Positions 1 to 6,523 of a DNA stretch of 8,388 bases are shown here, piece by piece. This DNA is from Piscirickettsiaceae bacterium (GTDB lineage Bacteria; Pseudomonadota; Gammaproteobacteria; Nitrosococcales; Methylophagaceae). A model generated the notes under the pieces. The model was not told the origin of the DNA. It made no database searches and saw only the letters and a program-made list of their open reading frames with translations. Numbering within the stretch: the first letter of the stretch is position 1; every line of letters starts with the position of its first letter. The position numbers were made by a program, and so were the translations under genes. The DNA lies in the NCBI GenBank assembly GCA_018646825.1, contig JABGUA010000215.1, positions 1-8,388 of the forward strand, read 5' to 3'.

Positions 1-267
1 AATTCGGTGACTGCTTTTTTATTTTATAGCCTTATGGTTTATTATTTTTTTCTTGTAAGTAACGGAACAAATACTAATATAACCTCACAGACTTATTTTT
101 TCAGCGTCAAGCAAACCTTTAACACCCCATTTTTATAGATTCTCACCTACAACATCTTCTTTCTCATGGGTCGGTTATTGTTTGAGCTACAAATAGTGAT
201 ATGGTGGATTATCTCCGGCTTATGGAGACAAAAAACAATCTATCCGTAATATTAGGAGTACTACACC
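1..267. other. Non-coding left edge and leader of the small membrane protein gene
   Basis: I find no credible gene here on either strand. The stretch is AT-rich with several T-runs. Near its right end a short inverted repeat TCTCC (212-216) / GGAGA (224-228) with a 7-nt loop lies 26 nt before the Shine-Dalgarno AGGAG (254-258) of the following gene, so it would fall within that gene's 5' leader if transcription starts upstream of it. No -35/-10 pair with good spacing stands out. The window begins here, so part of a neighbouring gene's 3' flank may be included. Confidence 0.4.
254..258 (+). promoter_or_regulatory. Ribosome binding site AGGAG
   Basis: AGGAG lies 9 nt upstream of the ATG at 268. 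It supports that start and marks the small protein gene as real despite its unknown function. Confidence 0.7.
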
Positions 268-642
268 ATGGGTAATACATTAGTTTTTATTATCTTATTT
301 GTCCTATTGGTACTTAGCTTTTGGCTGTATTCTCGTTCTAAACCTTCTCCTGCAACAGCGCAGAAAAATATTGAACTATTTCATGCTGTTTCTATTAAAG
401 CATGTCCAAATGCTTGCGCTAGTGTTAAAAAATTAAAGGGTAAGTCATTTCTTGCCAATGAGGTCAGTCAGTTACCTCTAAGTGAATGTAACCATAAAGC
501 CTATACATGCAGTTATATACACCACAAAGATCGGCGAGACATTGAGGATAGGCGCTACCCCAGTAGCGTAATGTCGGGTATCTATATAGACAAAGAACAA
601 CGTCTTGCTGATGATGACCGACGCAAAAAAGGCTCAGTTTAG
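268..642 (+). CDS. Small membrane-anchored Cys/DRR-motif protein of unknown function (124 aa)
   Basis: The function is unknown. Residues 4-21 form one hydrophobic membrane segment and the short N-terminus has no positive charge. The positive residues after it (R23, K25) suggest the C-terminal ~100 residues face the cytoplasm; that is an inference. The soluble part has two cysteine pairs, C46-x3-C50 (in KACPNAC) and C74-x6-C81, then an arginine-rich tail with DRRDIEDRR (88-96) and DDDRRKK (115-121). The cysteine spacing could suit a metal site or disulfides, and the basic repeats could bind a nucleic acid or acidic partner; neither is shown. I have an impression of similar conserved hypothetical proteins in gammaproteobacteria but cannot name a family. 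The start is well supported: AGGAG at 254-258 lies 9 nt before the ATG. It is a single gene, with a minus-strand gene converging downstream. Confidence 0.75.
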   Translation: MGNTLVFIILFVLLVLSFWLYSRSKPSPATAQKNIELFHAVSIKACPNACASVKKLKGKSFLANEVSQLPLSECNHKAYTCSYIHHKDRRDIEDRRYPSSVMSGIYIDKEQRLADDDRRKKGSV

Positions 643-741
643 AAACGCTGTTACCTGATAGACTCTTATCCTATCTAGCTGCATACATTCCCAGCACCAA
701 AACCTAGATTTTGCGATTATGATTGGAAAAGTGTCTAACTC

Positions 742-774
742 AAAAAGTCGCTTTTCTGTGATATCAGAAAAGCG
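742..774 (-). terminator. Probable rho-independent terminator for the VC0807-family gene
   Basis: A perfect 10-bp inverted repeat, CGCTTTTCTG (749-758) and CAGAAAAGCG (765-774), encloses a 6-nt loop. Read on the minus strand, the stem is followed two bases later by five T (plus-strand A-run 742-746), the layout of an intrinsic terminator. It lies about 150 nt beyond the stop of the minus-strand gene ending at 922. Read on the plus strand the stem has no following T-run, so it should not terminate the gene ending at 642 efficiently. The stem is rich in A-T pairs, so its strength is uncertain. Confidence 0.55.
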
Positions 775-900
775 CAGCATAAAAGTGACCGCAATGAGTC
801 ATTTACTTTCAATAAGCGGGACATAGCACCTCTGTTTAGCGTTTAAAAAATAAGTCCTTAGCTAAAATATAAAAATAGGTCTGTGTTATACGAAACCAAC

Positions 901-927
901 TTCTTAGTTTTCTTAGTCTTCTTAGTC
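901..927. repeat. Three tandem 9-bp repeats across the stop codon of the VC0807-family gene
   Basis: Three consecutive 9-bp units occupy 901-909 (TTCTTAGTT), 910-918 (TTCTTAGTC) and 919-927 (TTCTTAGTC). The last two are identical and the first differs at one base. Because the unit is three codons long and contains the minus-strand stop, reading on past the annotated TAA (922-924) meets further in-frame TAA codons at 913-915 and 904-906. The adjoining coding bases (928-933, TTCTTC) continue the pattern in degenerate form. Confidence 0.85.
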
Positions 928-1626
928 TTCTTCCTTTGCTGCTAAGACTTCTTCTAATTTTAGTCCGGTCAAATCATGGATGGTGCGCCACAAATAATAG
1001 AATATACCCATCATCATTACCATAGTTGGGAGCGCAATCATCGGATAACTATATAAAGTCAGTTGGCCAAGTTCCTCATTAAACTCTGGCGTTCCTGCAG
1101 CGCTAGTTACAATCCATTTGGCAAGTATGTAATTCATTGTTGCAGAAAAGGCAAAGGACCCGGCAACAAGATAAGTCGCCTTAACTAAGCGGTTCTCAAA
1201 TATAGCGGTACTATTATGCTCTTCAAGCCGTTGTTTTATTTTTTCAACATCCATAATTGCCGGATTGAAAAGCAAAGCTTTTACTAAAGGGTAAGGCGTG
1301 AAGGTTGAGACTAAAACAGCAATCCCTATCACCGCTGGAATAGCCGCTTCTTTAATAGCTAACCATTTGGTGTCAAGTTCGAATAAACCAATACCACCCG
1401 TCAATAAAACACTGATTAAGCCCAACAAAGCAATAAAATTAAATTTTCTATATTTTATCAACTCAAAAAGCCCCCAGCCGAGAGGGAAAGCAAGCGCCAC
1501 GATCAAGCCACCACTCGCACCCAAATCATTTTCCCCACTGAATTTCATTAGGATAATAGACGGTAAAATGATGCTGAACATAAGGTCAACCATCGGGCGT
1601 GGTTTATGTGTGGGGACGCTATTCAT
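922..1626 (-). CDS. VC0807-family integral membrane protein (234 aa)
   Basis: This is a polytopic inner-membrane protein that I match from memory to the VC0807 family, whose function is not established. Hydrophobic segments fall at about residues 14-27, 37-57, 64-83, 93-110, 149-171 and 192-213, giving around six membrane helices. A charged cytoplasm-like loop (about 125-148, MDVEKIKQRLEEHN) splits them, and the tail ends acidic (AAKEED). Stretches that recall the family are KFSGEND (28-34), FPLGWGLFELI (47-57), KFNFIALLGL (61-70), LAIKEAAIP (89-97) and FNEELGQLT (182-190). The length is normal. The ATG at 1626 has only a weak TGGAA-like ribosome site; M12 is an alternative start with no better one. 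Transcription is probably separate from the operon upstream: a gap of 147 nt contains a TATAAT box. The 3' end carries a 9-bp tandem repeat that gives repeated stops. Confidence 0.85.
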   Translation of the reverse strand: MNSVPTHKPRPMVDLMFSIILPSIILMKFSGENDLGASGGLIVALAFPLGWGLFELIKYRKFNFIALLGLISVLLTGGIGLFELDTKWLAIKEAAIPAVIGIAVLVSTFTPYPLVKALLFNPAIMDVEKIKQRLEEHNSTAIFENRLVKATYLVAGSFAFSATMNYILAKWIVTSAAGTPEFNEELGQLTLYSYPMIALPTMVMMMGIFYYLWRTIHDLTGLKLEEVLAAKEED

Positions 1627-1665
1627 GATTATGTGGTTCCAGATTAAATTCGAATGGTTATGCTA

Positions 1666-1671
1666 ATTATA
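1666..1671 (-). promoter_or_regulatory. Candidate -10 box (TATAAT) for the VC0807-family gene
   Basis: A perfect TATAAT on the minus strand sits 39 nt upstream of the ATG at 1626, which would give a leader of roughly 30 nt. I see no convincing -35 hexamer at 16-18 bp, so this is a suggestion from one box in an AT-rich gap. The same gap (1627-1773) shows no clear intrinsic terminator for the phosphorylase gene that ends at 1774. Confidence 0.3.
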
Positions 1672-1773
1672 TAGAATGAATGTCAGATAGTATTTATACT
1701 TTTTAACTATATTAATGACTCAGCCTTCACTAATATTGCAAAAATACTCTGTCATTATGACGCTCCAACCTAT

Positions 1774-3528
1774 CTAACGATTACTTATCCACATCGCTTG
1801 GTATGGTTCAAACGACAAGGCCGTAGACTCATCACTATTATCAAATACCTGACCACTAATCAAATCACGCCAAGCATCTGTCACGATTAAATTTAGATCT
1901 GACAAATGCAAAGACTGCGTCTGATCGCTCATATTGTATAAGCAAAATATACTCTGCCGTCGATCTAGACTTTGGCGCCAGAAACCAAATATCTGTTCAC
2001 CCATATGCAAGGTAAATTGCGTTGCATTCGGATGAAAAGCAGCTTGCTGCTTACGAATCGCAATTAAATCGCTAATGCCTTCGTAACAAATCGCATGCTG
2101 ACTTTGCTTATCGGCAAGAGCAGCCTCCAATGCCTCGTATTGCCATTGATGACGATTGATTGAACGTTTTCGACCCGTTTTAATAACATTCTCATGATCA
2201 TTTCCTGTCGCAACCAAGCTATGTAAATACAGGCCAGGAATTCCTTCTAAAGCTAACATCAATGCATGCGCACATATAAATCGTTGTATGCCATATTCAT
2301 CAGGCCCATCAACGGTGCCTTGCAAGGCATCAAACAAAGCGATATTTACCTCATAGGGTTTCTTAACCCCGTTATCACCCACACGCCATGAAATTTCACC
2401 CCCAAAATTTTGCATGGTCGAAATCAAAGTGGCGACTTCATTGTCAGATAATAAGCCTTCAGCAGGCCGTAAACCAATACCATCATGTGAAGCAATAAAG
2501 TTGAAATAAGTTGTGCCACGCTGAGCTGGCGGCATACTCATTAACCACTGTTTCAAATAACGGCAATTACCGGTAATTAAAGTATTAACCAATAAAGGAG
2601 GTAGGGAAAAGTTATAAATACAATGCGCTTCATTACCATTACCAAAATAACTTAAATTCTCTCGATTCGGAATATTAGTCTCAGTGATAATTAATGCATC
2701 CGGCACTGCATGCTCAATCAAAGTCCGAATCAATCTGACAACTTCATGCGTCTCAAGTAGGTTTAAACAATCTGTACCCATCTTTTTCCATAAAAAAGCC
2801 ACGGCATCCAGCCTAAAAATACGGACGCCTTTATCTAAGTAATAACGAATAATCGTGACAAATTCTTTGAGCAATGCACTATTACTAAAATCAAAGTCAA
2901 CTTGCTCATGGCTGAACGTACACCAAACATATTCAGTCCCGTTAACAGTCTCCGTTGGTCTTAACAAATCATTTGTTCGTGGACGAACAACCTGCGATAC
3001 AGCTGCATCTTTATCCGCAGTATAAAAATAATTGTGTCCCTTGCCCTCTCCTTTCTTAAAGTTGGCAAACCATTCACTACTACTCGATCCATGATTGATC
3101 ACCAAATCCGCCATTAAACGATAATCTTTTGCAATAGCTTTAATATCAACCCAGTCACCCAACACTTCATTCACCTGATAAAAATCAATCACGGCAAAAC
3201 CGTCATCAGAACAGAAAGGGAAAAAAGGTAAAATATGTATGCTATTCGCGACATTTTGAACGTAATCATCCAAAAAACGCTTCAAGGTGATTAATGGTTT
3301 CTCTGCTTCGGTAACGACTGAATCACCATAAGTAATAAGTACGATATCTTGCTGATCCCAAAATTGATGATCCGCTTGTATCGCTTCGCACTGTTCCTCA
3401 AAGCGCATAATATCCATCAAGTCAGTACTCAACATCGCGCAGCCTTCAGGTGGCAACAAGCCCCCATAAACGACATTCAAATGATGTTCTATTTTTTGTT
3501 GCAATTGCCCTAAATCAACCGACGTCAT
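1774..3528 (-). CDS. GH13_18 sugar phosphorylase, probably glucosylglycerate phosphorylase (584 aa)
   Basis: This is a retaining alpha-glucoside phosphorylase of the sucrose phosphorylase subfamily, expected to split a glucoside with phosphate into alpha-glucose-1-phosphate and the free acceptor in the cytoplasm. The alpha-amylase motifs are intact (numbering from ATG 3528): region I DLVINH (141-146); region II GVRIFRLDAVAF with nucleophile D241; region III IITETN with acid/base E283; region IV ASHDGIG with D349 as transition-state stabiliser. The substrate loop reads GLRPAEGL (after H348-D349) rather than the IGVIDIG-like loop I recall from true sucrose phosphorylases, so a different acceptor is likely. 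The neighbouring GpgS and phosphatase point to glucosylglycerate, giving D-glycerate for the fused kinase. Glucosylglycerol or sucrose-6-phosphate phosphorylase remain possible. A GTG at 3537 is in frame but lies inside the ribosome site, so ATG 3528 is preferred. There is no signal peptide. Confidence 0.85.
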   Translation of the reverse strand: MTSVDLGQLQQKIEHHLNVVYGGLLPPEGCAMLSTDLMDIMRFEEQCEAIQADHQFWDQQDIVLITYGDSVVTEAEKPLITLKRFLDDYVQNVANSIHILPFFPFCSDDGFAVIDFYQVNEVLGDWVDIKAIAKDYRLMADLVINHGSSSSEWFANFKKGEGKGHNYFYTADKDAAVSQVVRPRTNDLLRPTETVNGTEYVWCTFSHEQVDFDFSNSALLKEFVTIIRYYLDKGVRIFRLDAVAFLWKKMGTDCLNLLETHEVVRLIRTLIEHAVPDALIITETNIPNRENLSYFGNGNEAHCIYNFSLPPLLVNTLITGNCRYLKQWLMSMPPAQRGTTYFNFIASHDGIGLRPAEGLLSDNEVATLISTMQNFGGEISWRVGDNGVKKPYEVNIALFDALQGTVDGPDEYGIQRFICAHALMLALEGIPGLYLHSLVATGNDHENVIKTGRKRSINRHQWQYEALEAALADKQSQHAICYEGISDLIAIRKQQAAFHPNATQFTLHMGEQIFGFWRQSLDRRQSIFCLYNMSDQTQSLHLSDLNLIVTDAWRDLISGQVFDNSDESTALSFEPYQAMWISNR

Positions 3529-3533
3529 CAAAT

Positions 3534-3540
3534 CCACCTT
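3534..3540 (-). promoter_or_regulatory. Ribosome binding site that decides the phosphorylase start
   Basis: The minus strand reads AAGGTGG (3540 down to 3534), one mismatch from AAGGAGG, then 5 nt, then ATG at 3528. The alternative upstream GTG start (3537-3535) is made of bases inside this same motif and would have no ribosome site of its own, so the ATG is favoured. Confidence 0.65.
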
Positions 3541-3542
3541 AA

Positions 3543-4775
3543 TTAAGCTTGGCCAAATTCAGCATGATCAGCCTCAACCGCTGCCAACAACCTCGGGAGA
3601 ATGTCCGGTAAAGCATTTTGCACTCGGTTCCAGCTAGGTATGAAAGGCGTATCCATTGGGTTATTTAAAAACACATCGCCGGCATCCATAATATTTTTAG
3701 CGAACATCTCGACTGCCGCTTCCTCTTGATGAATATCCACTTTAAGGCCATTCATAATGGCATCGTTACTGTAAGTTTCGACAAAGTCCAAAGCGATTCG
3801 GTAATACGTTGCTTTAATACTACGGAACATTTCAGGGGTAAAAACCTGGCCTTTAGTCGCCATTTTCCTAAATAAGGCCTTTGAAATATCAACCGACATT
3901 TTGGATAAACCGCCCTGTTGATCTTCCAACGACAAATCTTGGTGTTTATGATCATAAATTTTAGCAATATCGACCTGACATAAACGGTTATTAGCATAGT
4001 TACGGTGCATTTCAGATAACACACCGACCTCTAAACCCCAGTCACTTGGAATCCGAATATCACTCAATACGTCACGTCGGAATGAAAACTCCCCGGCTAA
4101 CGGATAACGGTAGCTATCCATATAGTCCAAATAAGCTTGATTATCGCTATCAACCACTGTTTTCAAAGCACGTAACAATGGTGTCATTAGCAAGCGACTG
4201 ACACGGCCTTTTAATTTGCCGTCCGCCACACGCGAATAAAACCCCTTACAAAATTCATAATTAAACATCGGATGTGCGACTGGGTAAATTAACCGGGCTA
4301 ATAGTTCACTGTTATAAGTCACGATATCGCAATCGTGTAAGGCAATAGATTCAGCGCGACCAGATGCCAAGATATAACCCATGCAGTACCAAACATTTCG
4401 CCCCTTACCCGCTTCTTTTGGTGCCAAACCTAACGCTTGTAATTCAGCATCTATAGCACGAAGCCTTGGCCCATCATTCCACAGCACTCGATGATGTTGT
4501 GGTAATTCATCGAAAAAACCTAATGCATGCTGATACTGACTTTGATCTGCGCGATCTAAACCGATCACAATTTCAGATAAATAGGGCACAGACTTGAGGT
4601 GTTGCACGATATTAGGCAGCGCCTCGCCTTCCAACTCTGAAAATAAGGAAGGTAACAATAACCCCATCGGTCTTTGTGCACTGAAACGCACCAAATCTGT
4701 TTCAAGATCAGCTAAGTGTCGATCCGTTAAATTATGTAACGTCGTGATAATGCCGTTCTGATGAAAATCAGCCAT
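3543..4775 (-). CDS. gpgS: Glucosyl-3-phosphoglycerate synthase, GT81-like (410 aa)
   Basis: This GT-A-fold retaining glycosyltransferase is expected to join glucose from an NDP-glucose to D-3-phosphoglycerate, giving glucosyl-3-phosphoglycerate, the committed step to glucosylglycerate. Visible signatures (numbering from ATG 4775) are a nucleotide-sugar N-terminal half with IVIGLDRAD (69-77), a GKGRNVW stretch (123-129), the metal-binding DxD as HDCDIV (147-152), an acceptor region RYPLAGEFSFRRDVL (223-237), GLEVGVL (247-253) and a late metal/catalytic histidine region YDHKHQDLS (274-282). These follow the order known in GpgS proteins, and the ~400-residue length matches the longer bacterial and archaeal forms rather than the ~320-residue actinobacterial ones. 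An ATG at 4781 overlaps the upstream stop as ATGA, but its AAGG is only 3 nt away; ATG 4775 has 9 nt. A mannosyl-3-phosphoglycerate synthase (GT55) seems less likely. Donor preference cannot be read from the sequence. Confidence 0.82.
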   Translation of the reverse strand: MADFHQNGIITTLHNLTDRHLADLETDLVRFSAQRPMGLLLPSLFSELEGEALPNIVQHLKSVPYLSEIVIGLDRADQSQYQHALGFFDELPQHHRVLWNDGPRLRAIDAELQALGLAPKEAGKGRNVWYCMGYILASGRAESIALHDCDIVTYNSELLARLIYPVAHPMFNYEFCKGFYSRVADGKLKGRVSRLLMTPLLRALKTVVDSDNQAYLDYMDSYRYPLAGEFSFRRDVLSDIRIPSDWGLEVGVLSEMHRNYANNRLCQVDIAKIYDHKHQDLSLEDQQGGLSKMSVDISKALFRKMATKGQVFTPEMFRSIKATYYRIALDFVETYSNDAIMNGLKVDIHQEEAAVEMFAKNIMDAGDVFLNNPMDTPFIPSWNRVQNALPDILPRLLAAVEADHAEFGQA

Positions 4776-4777
4776 GT

Positions 4778-6523
4778 TCATTTCCCTTCTTTGCGAATGA
4801 ATGTCAGTAAATTTTTAACACCTTGATACCACCCTTGTGGTCCTTCTTTTTCCGTCATATTGAATCCTTCCGTCCTCTTTATTAATGGAGGATCATGTGT
4901 CGGCGATCGAATAATCAATGATTGATCAGCCACTTCTAACATCGCTATATCATTGCCACTGTCACCAATAGCAGCCGTCTTAACCGACTTGTACAGATAG
5001 GCCGTTTGTAACTGATATTGACAGGCTAACCATTCCAATGCTTGGCCTTTATCACATTGACCTGAAACATGTAAAAAACGACCACCAATCAATACATTGG
5101 CACCCATTTGTCGTAAATCAGTAATAAATTGCAATCGCGCTTTATCGCTGCCACGCCATACGACAGGCTCACCATACTGTCGCTCAGCAGCAGCTTTTGC
5201 ATCAGACAAATCTAAGCCTGTCAGCAAAGCGATCTCTTTAACATTCAATTCTGAAAATAACTTAAAGCACCCTTGATACCCATCCGTTATTTGACTAATC
5301 AAATATTGCCAATGCTGCCGCTGGGCCACGAAAGACTTAACCCAAAACTCCCCTCTCAGTTCACACCCGGTCGGTGCTTTATCAAAGTAATCAACAGGAA
5401 TATAGACAGCAGCTCCATTTTCGATAATAAAGGGATGCTGATTGCCCATTTCAGGCCGAATTAATAATAATTCGGCTAAGGTTTTACTCGTGTTTAGAAT
5501 AAGCGGGATGCCATCGCTTTCAAGCGCCTCTATCATTGGCCGTGCTGCTTCAAAATTGTAATCAAAATGGTCTAATAAACTCCCATCCAAATCACTGAAA
5601 ACAAGCCATTGCTCGGGGCTGTTCATCTCAGTGTCACGGAGATAATAATGTTGAATTTTCCGAGCCTCATCCAGTACAAAAAGATGATCAACTTGACTAG
5701 GTAATTCGATCAATAATTGTTCTGTTATACGTTGGTAATGCTGAATAAAATTAGAAACCTGCTCACGGTTCATAATATGGTCTTGCTCATCCTCCCGACC
5801 AACATAGTGCTGTTCAAGCTTTTTTTCTTGTTCAAGTCGCCAATTAAAAACACAGTCAAAATCAGGGGCTTTAAGCATGATCATCTGATCAATCAAATCG
5901 AAGAGCTTGGTGTAATGCAGGGCCAGCTGTTGATTCACATATTGTCGCCACTCCGCCGTGGGATCACCCTCTTGTTCTAAAAGATTGATTGCCGTCAACA
6001 GATCATCGCCCCGTTGTGGATTAGCGCCCAAACACCAGCCTTCTAAAACGACAATATCAACATTAGAAACCACCGGCCATTCGGCTGCATGACACCGATC
6101 ATCATGTGCTTTATCAAAACGCGGAATAGCAACATTACTTTGTTGCGCCTTAAGTTTTGTCAGCACATCAACAGCTAACTTAATGTCGTGGGTACCAGGT
6201 ACCCCTCGCGTCTGCAACAAAGGGTGCACGCGTTTTGCTAATTGATGCCGTTCAGCGCGGGTATAATAAAAATCGTCTATTGAGAGTGCAACTGCAGATA
6301 AACCATATTGCTCAAACAGCAATACCATTAATTCTGATAAAGTACTTTTACCGCTACCCTGAGCGCCATTAATACCGACAACAAAGGCACCTTCAGCACC
6401 ATTTTGGTGCAGAACTAATGTTTGCACCATTTTTGAAAACCACTTTTTAGCCTCGTCCAAATAGCCTGCTGACAATGCGTGTGTCTTAATAAACGCAGTT
6501 AAACGGGCATCAGTAATATCCAT
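4778..6523 (-). CDS. Bifunctional D-glycerate kinase-like / glucosyl-3-phosphoglycerate phosphatase fusion (581 aa)
   Basis: This is a two-domain cytoplasmic enzyme. Residues ~1-295 resemble P-loop D-glycerate 3-kinases (GlxK/YGR205W/Tda10 type): Walker A GAQGSGKST (53-61), SIDDFYYT (81-88), HPLLQTRGVPGTHD (100-113), PRFDKAHDDR (134-143) and EGWCLG (161-166). This half should turn D-glycerate and ATP into phosphoglycerate. Residues ~305-581 are a HAD-IIB phosphatase of the mannosyl-3-phosphoglycerate phosphatase family: DLDGSLLD (311-318) with nucleophile D311 and D313, NTSKT (344-348), IIENGAAVYIP (366-376), K492 in DKGQAL, and GDSGNDIAML (520-529). It should dephosphorylate glucosyl-3-phosphoglycerate made by the next gene. 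Both active sites look complete. The fusion looks genuine: one uninterrupted frame, and M300 near the domain border has no well-spaced ribosome site. AAGGAG lies 4 nt before the ATG. It is the first gene of the operon. Confidence 0.85.
   Translation of the reverse strand: MDITDARLTAFIKTHALSAGYLDEAKKWFSKMVQTLVLHQNGAEGAFVVGINGAQGSGKSTLSELMVLLFEQYGLSAVALSIDDFYYTRAERHQLAKRVHPLLQTRGVPGTHDIKLAVDVLTKLKAQQSNVAIPRFDKAHDDRCHAAEWPVVSNVDIVVLEGWCLGANPQRGDDLLTAINLLEQEGDPTAEWRQYVNQQLALHYTKLFDLIDQMIMLKAPDFDCVFNWRLEQEKKLEQHYVGREDEQDHIMNREQVSNFIQHYQRITEQLLIELPSQVDHLFVLDEARKIQHYYLRDTEMNSPEQWLVFSDLDGSLLDHFDYNFEAARPMIEALESDGIPLILNTSKTLAELLLIRPEMGNQHPFIIENGAAVYIPVDYFDKAPTGCELRGEFWVKSFVAQRQHWQYLISQITDGYQGCFKLFSELNVKEIALLTGLDLSDAKAAAERQYGEPVVWRGSDKARLQFITDLRQMGANVLIGGRFLHVSGQCDKGQALEWLACQYQLQTAYLYKSVKTAAIGDSGNDIAMLEVADQSLIIRSPTHDPPLIKRTEGFNMTEKEGPQGWYQGVKNLLTFIRKEGK
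4783..4788 (-). promoter_or_regulatory. Ribosome binding site for the GpgS-like gene
   Basis: The minus strand reads AAGGGA (4788 down to 4783) inside the end of the upstream gene. From its AAGG core the first ATG (4781) is only 3 nt away and the second in-frame ATG (4775) 9 nt away, so the second is the better-spaced start. Using 4781 gives a 4-nt ATGA overlap with the upstream stop, a common coupling arrangement, so both remain possible. Confidence 0.5.

Larger units (their letters stand above)
1774..6523 (-). other. Putative glucosylglycerate synthesis-phosphorolysis-salvage operon
   Basis: Three minus-strand genes are packed with almost no spacing: the kinase-phosphatase fusion (stop at 4778), the GpgS-like synthase (start at 4775 or 4781, stop at 3543) and the GH13_18 phosphorylase (start at 3528). 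Each downstream gene has its own Shine-Dalgarno within or next to the previous gene's end, so one transcript is very likely. The enzyme set covers building a glucosyl-glycerate from 3-phosphoglycerate and NDP-glucose, removing its phosphate, cleaving it with phosphate, and re-phosphorylating released glycerate. No transporter or regulator belongs to the cluster. The pathway assignment is an inference from the three families occurring together. Confidence 0.75.

Noticed and set aside
793..803. Palindromic AATGAGTCATT in the convergent gap
   Set aside because: It is short, alone and not near a promoter; it is compatible with chance.
1298..1666. Open frame of 122 codons on the plus strand opposite the VC0807-family gene
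   Set aside because: It lies antisense to a well-supported membrane protein gene, has no ribosome site, and its sequence resembles no protein domain; it is a shadow frame.
1751..1761. 11-bp palindrome GTCATTATGAC just after the phosphorylase stop
   Set aside because: The arms have a one-base centre and no T-run follows, so it cannot be an intrinsic terminator; no second copy was seen, so an operator call is unsupported.
1627..1773. Terminator for the three-gene operon between the phosphorylase and the VC0807-family gene
   Set aside because: I found no stem followed by a T-run on the minus strand here; read-through into the membrane protein gene or rho-dependent ending cannot be excluded, but no site can be supported.
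3752..4024. 90-codon minus-strand frame inside the synthase gene
   Set aside because: It is fully contained in the GpgS-like gene in another frame and shows no domain features.
5624..5640. Possible internal start (M300) that would make the phosphatase domain as a separate protein
   Set aside because: The bases before this ATG contain no properly spaced Shine-Dalgarno (a GAG directly abuts it), so separate translation is unlikely.
5717..5980. 87-codon plus-strand frame opposite the kinase-phosphatase fusion
   Set aside because: It is antisense to a conserved kinase region with no ribosome site or recognisable domain; the same holds for the shorter frame at 5273-5464.
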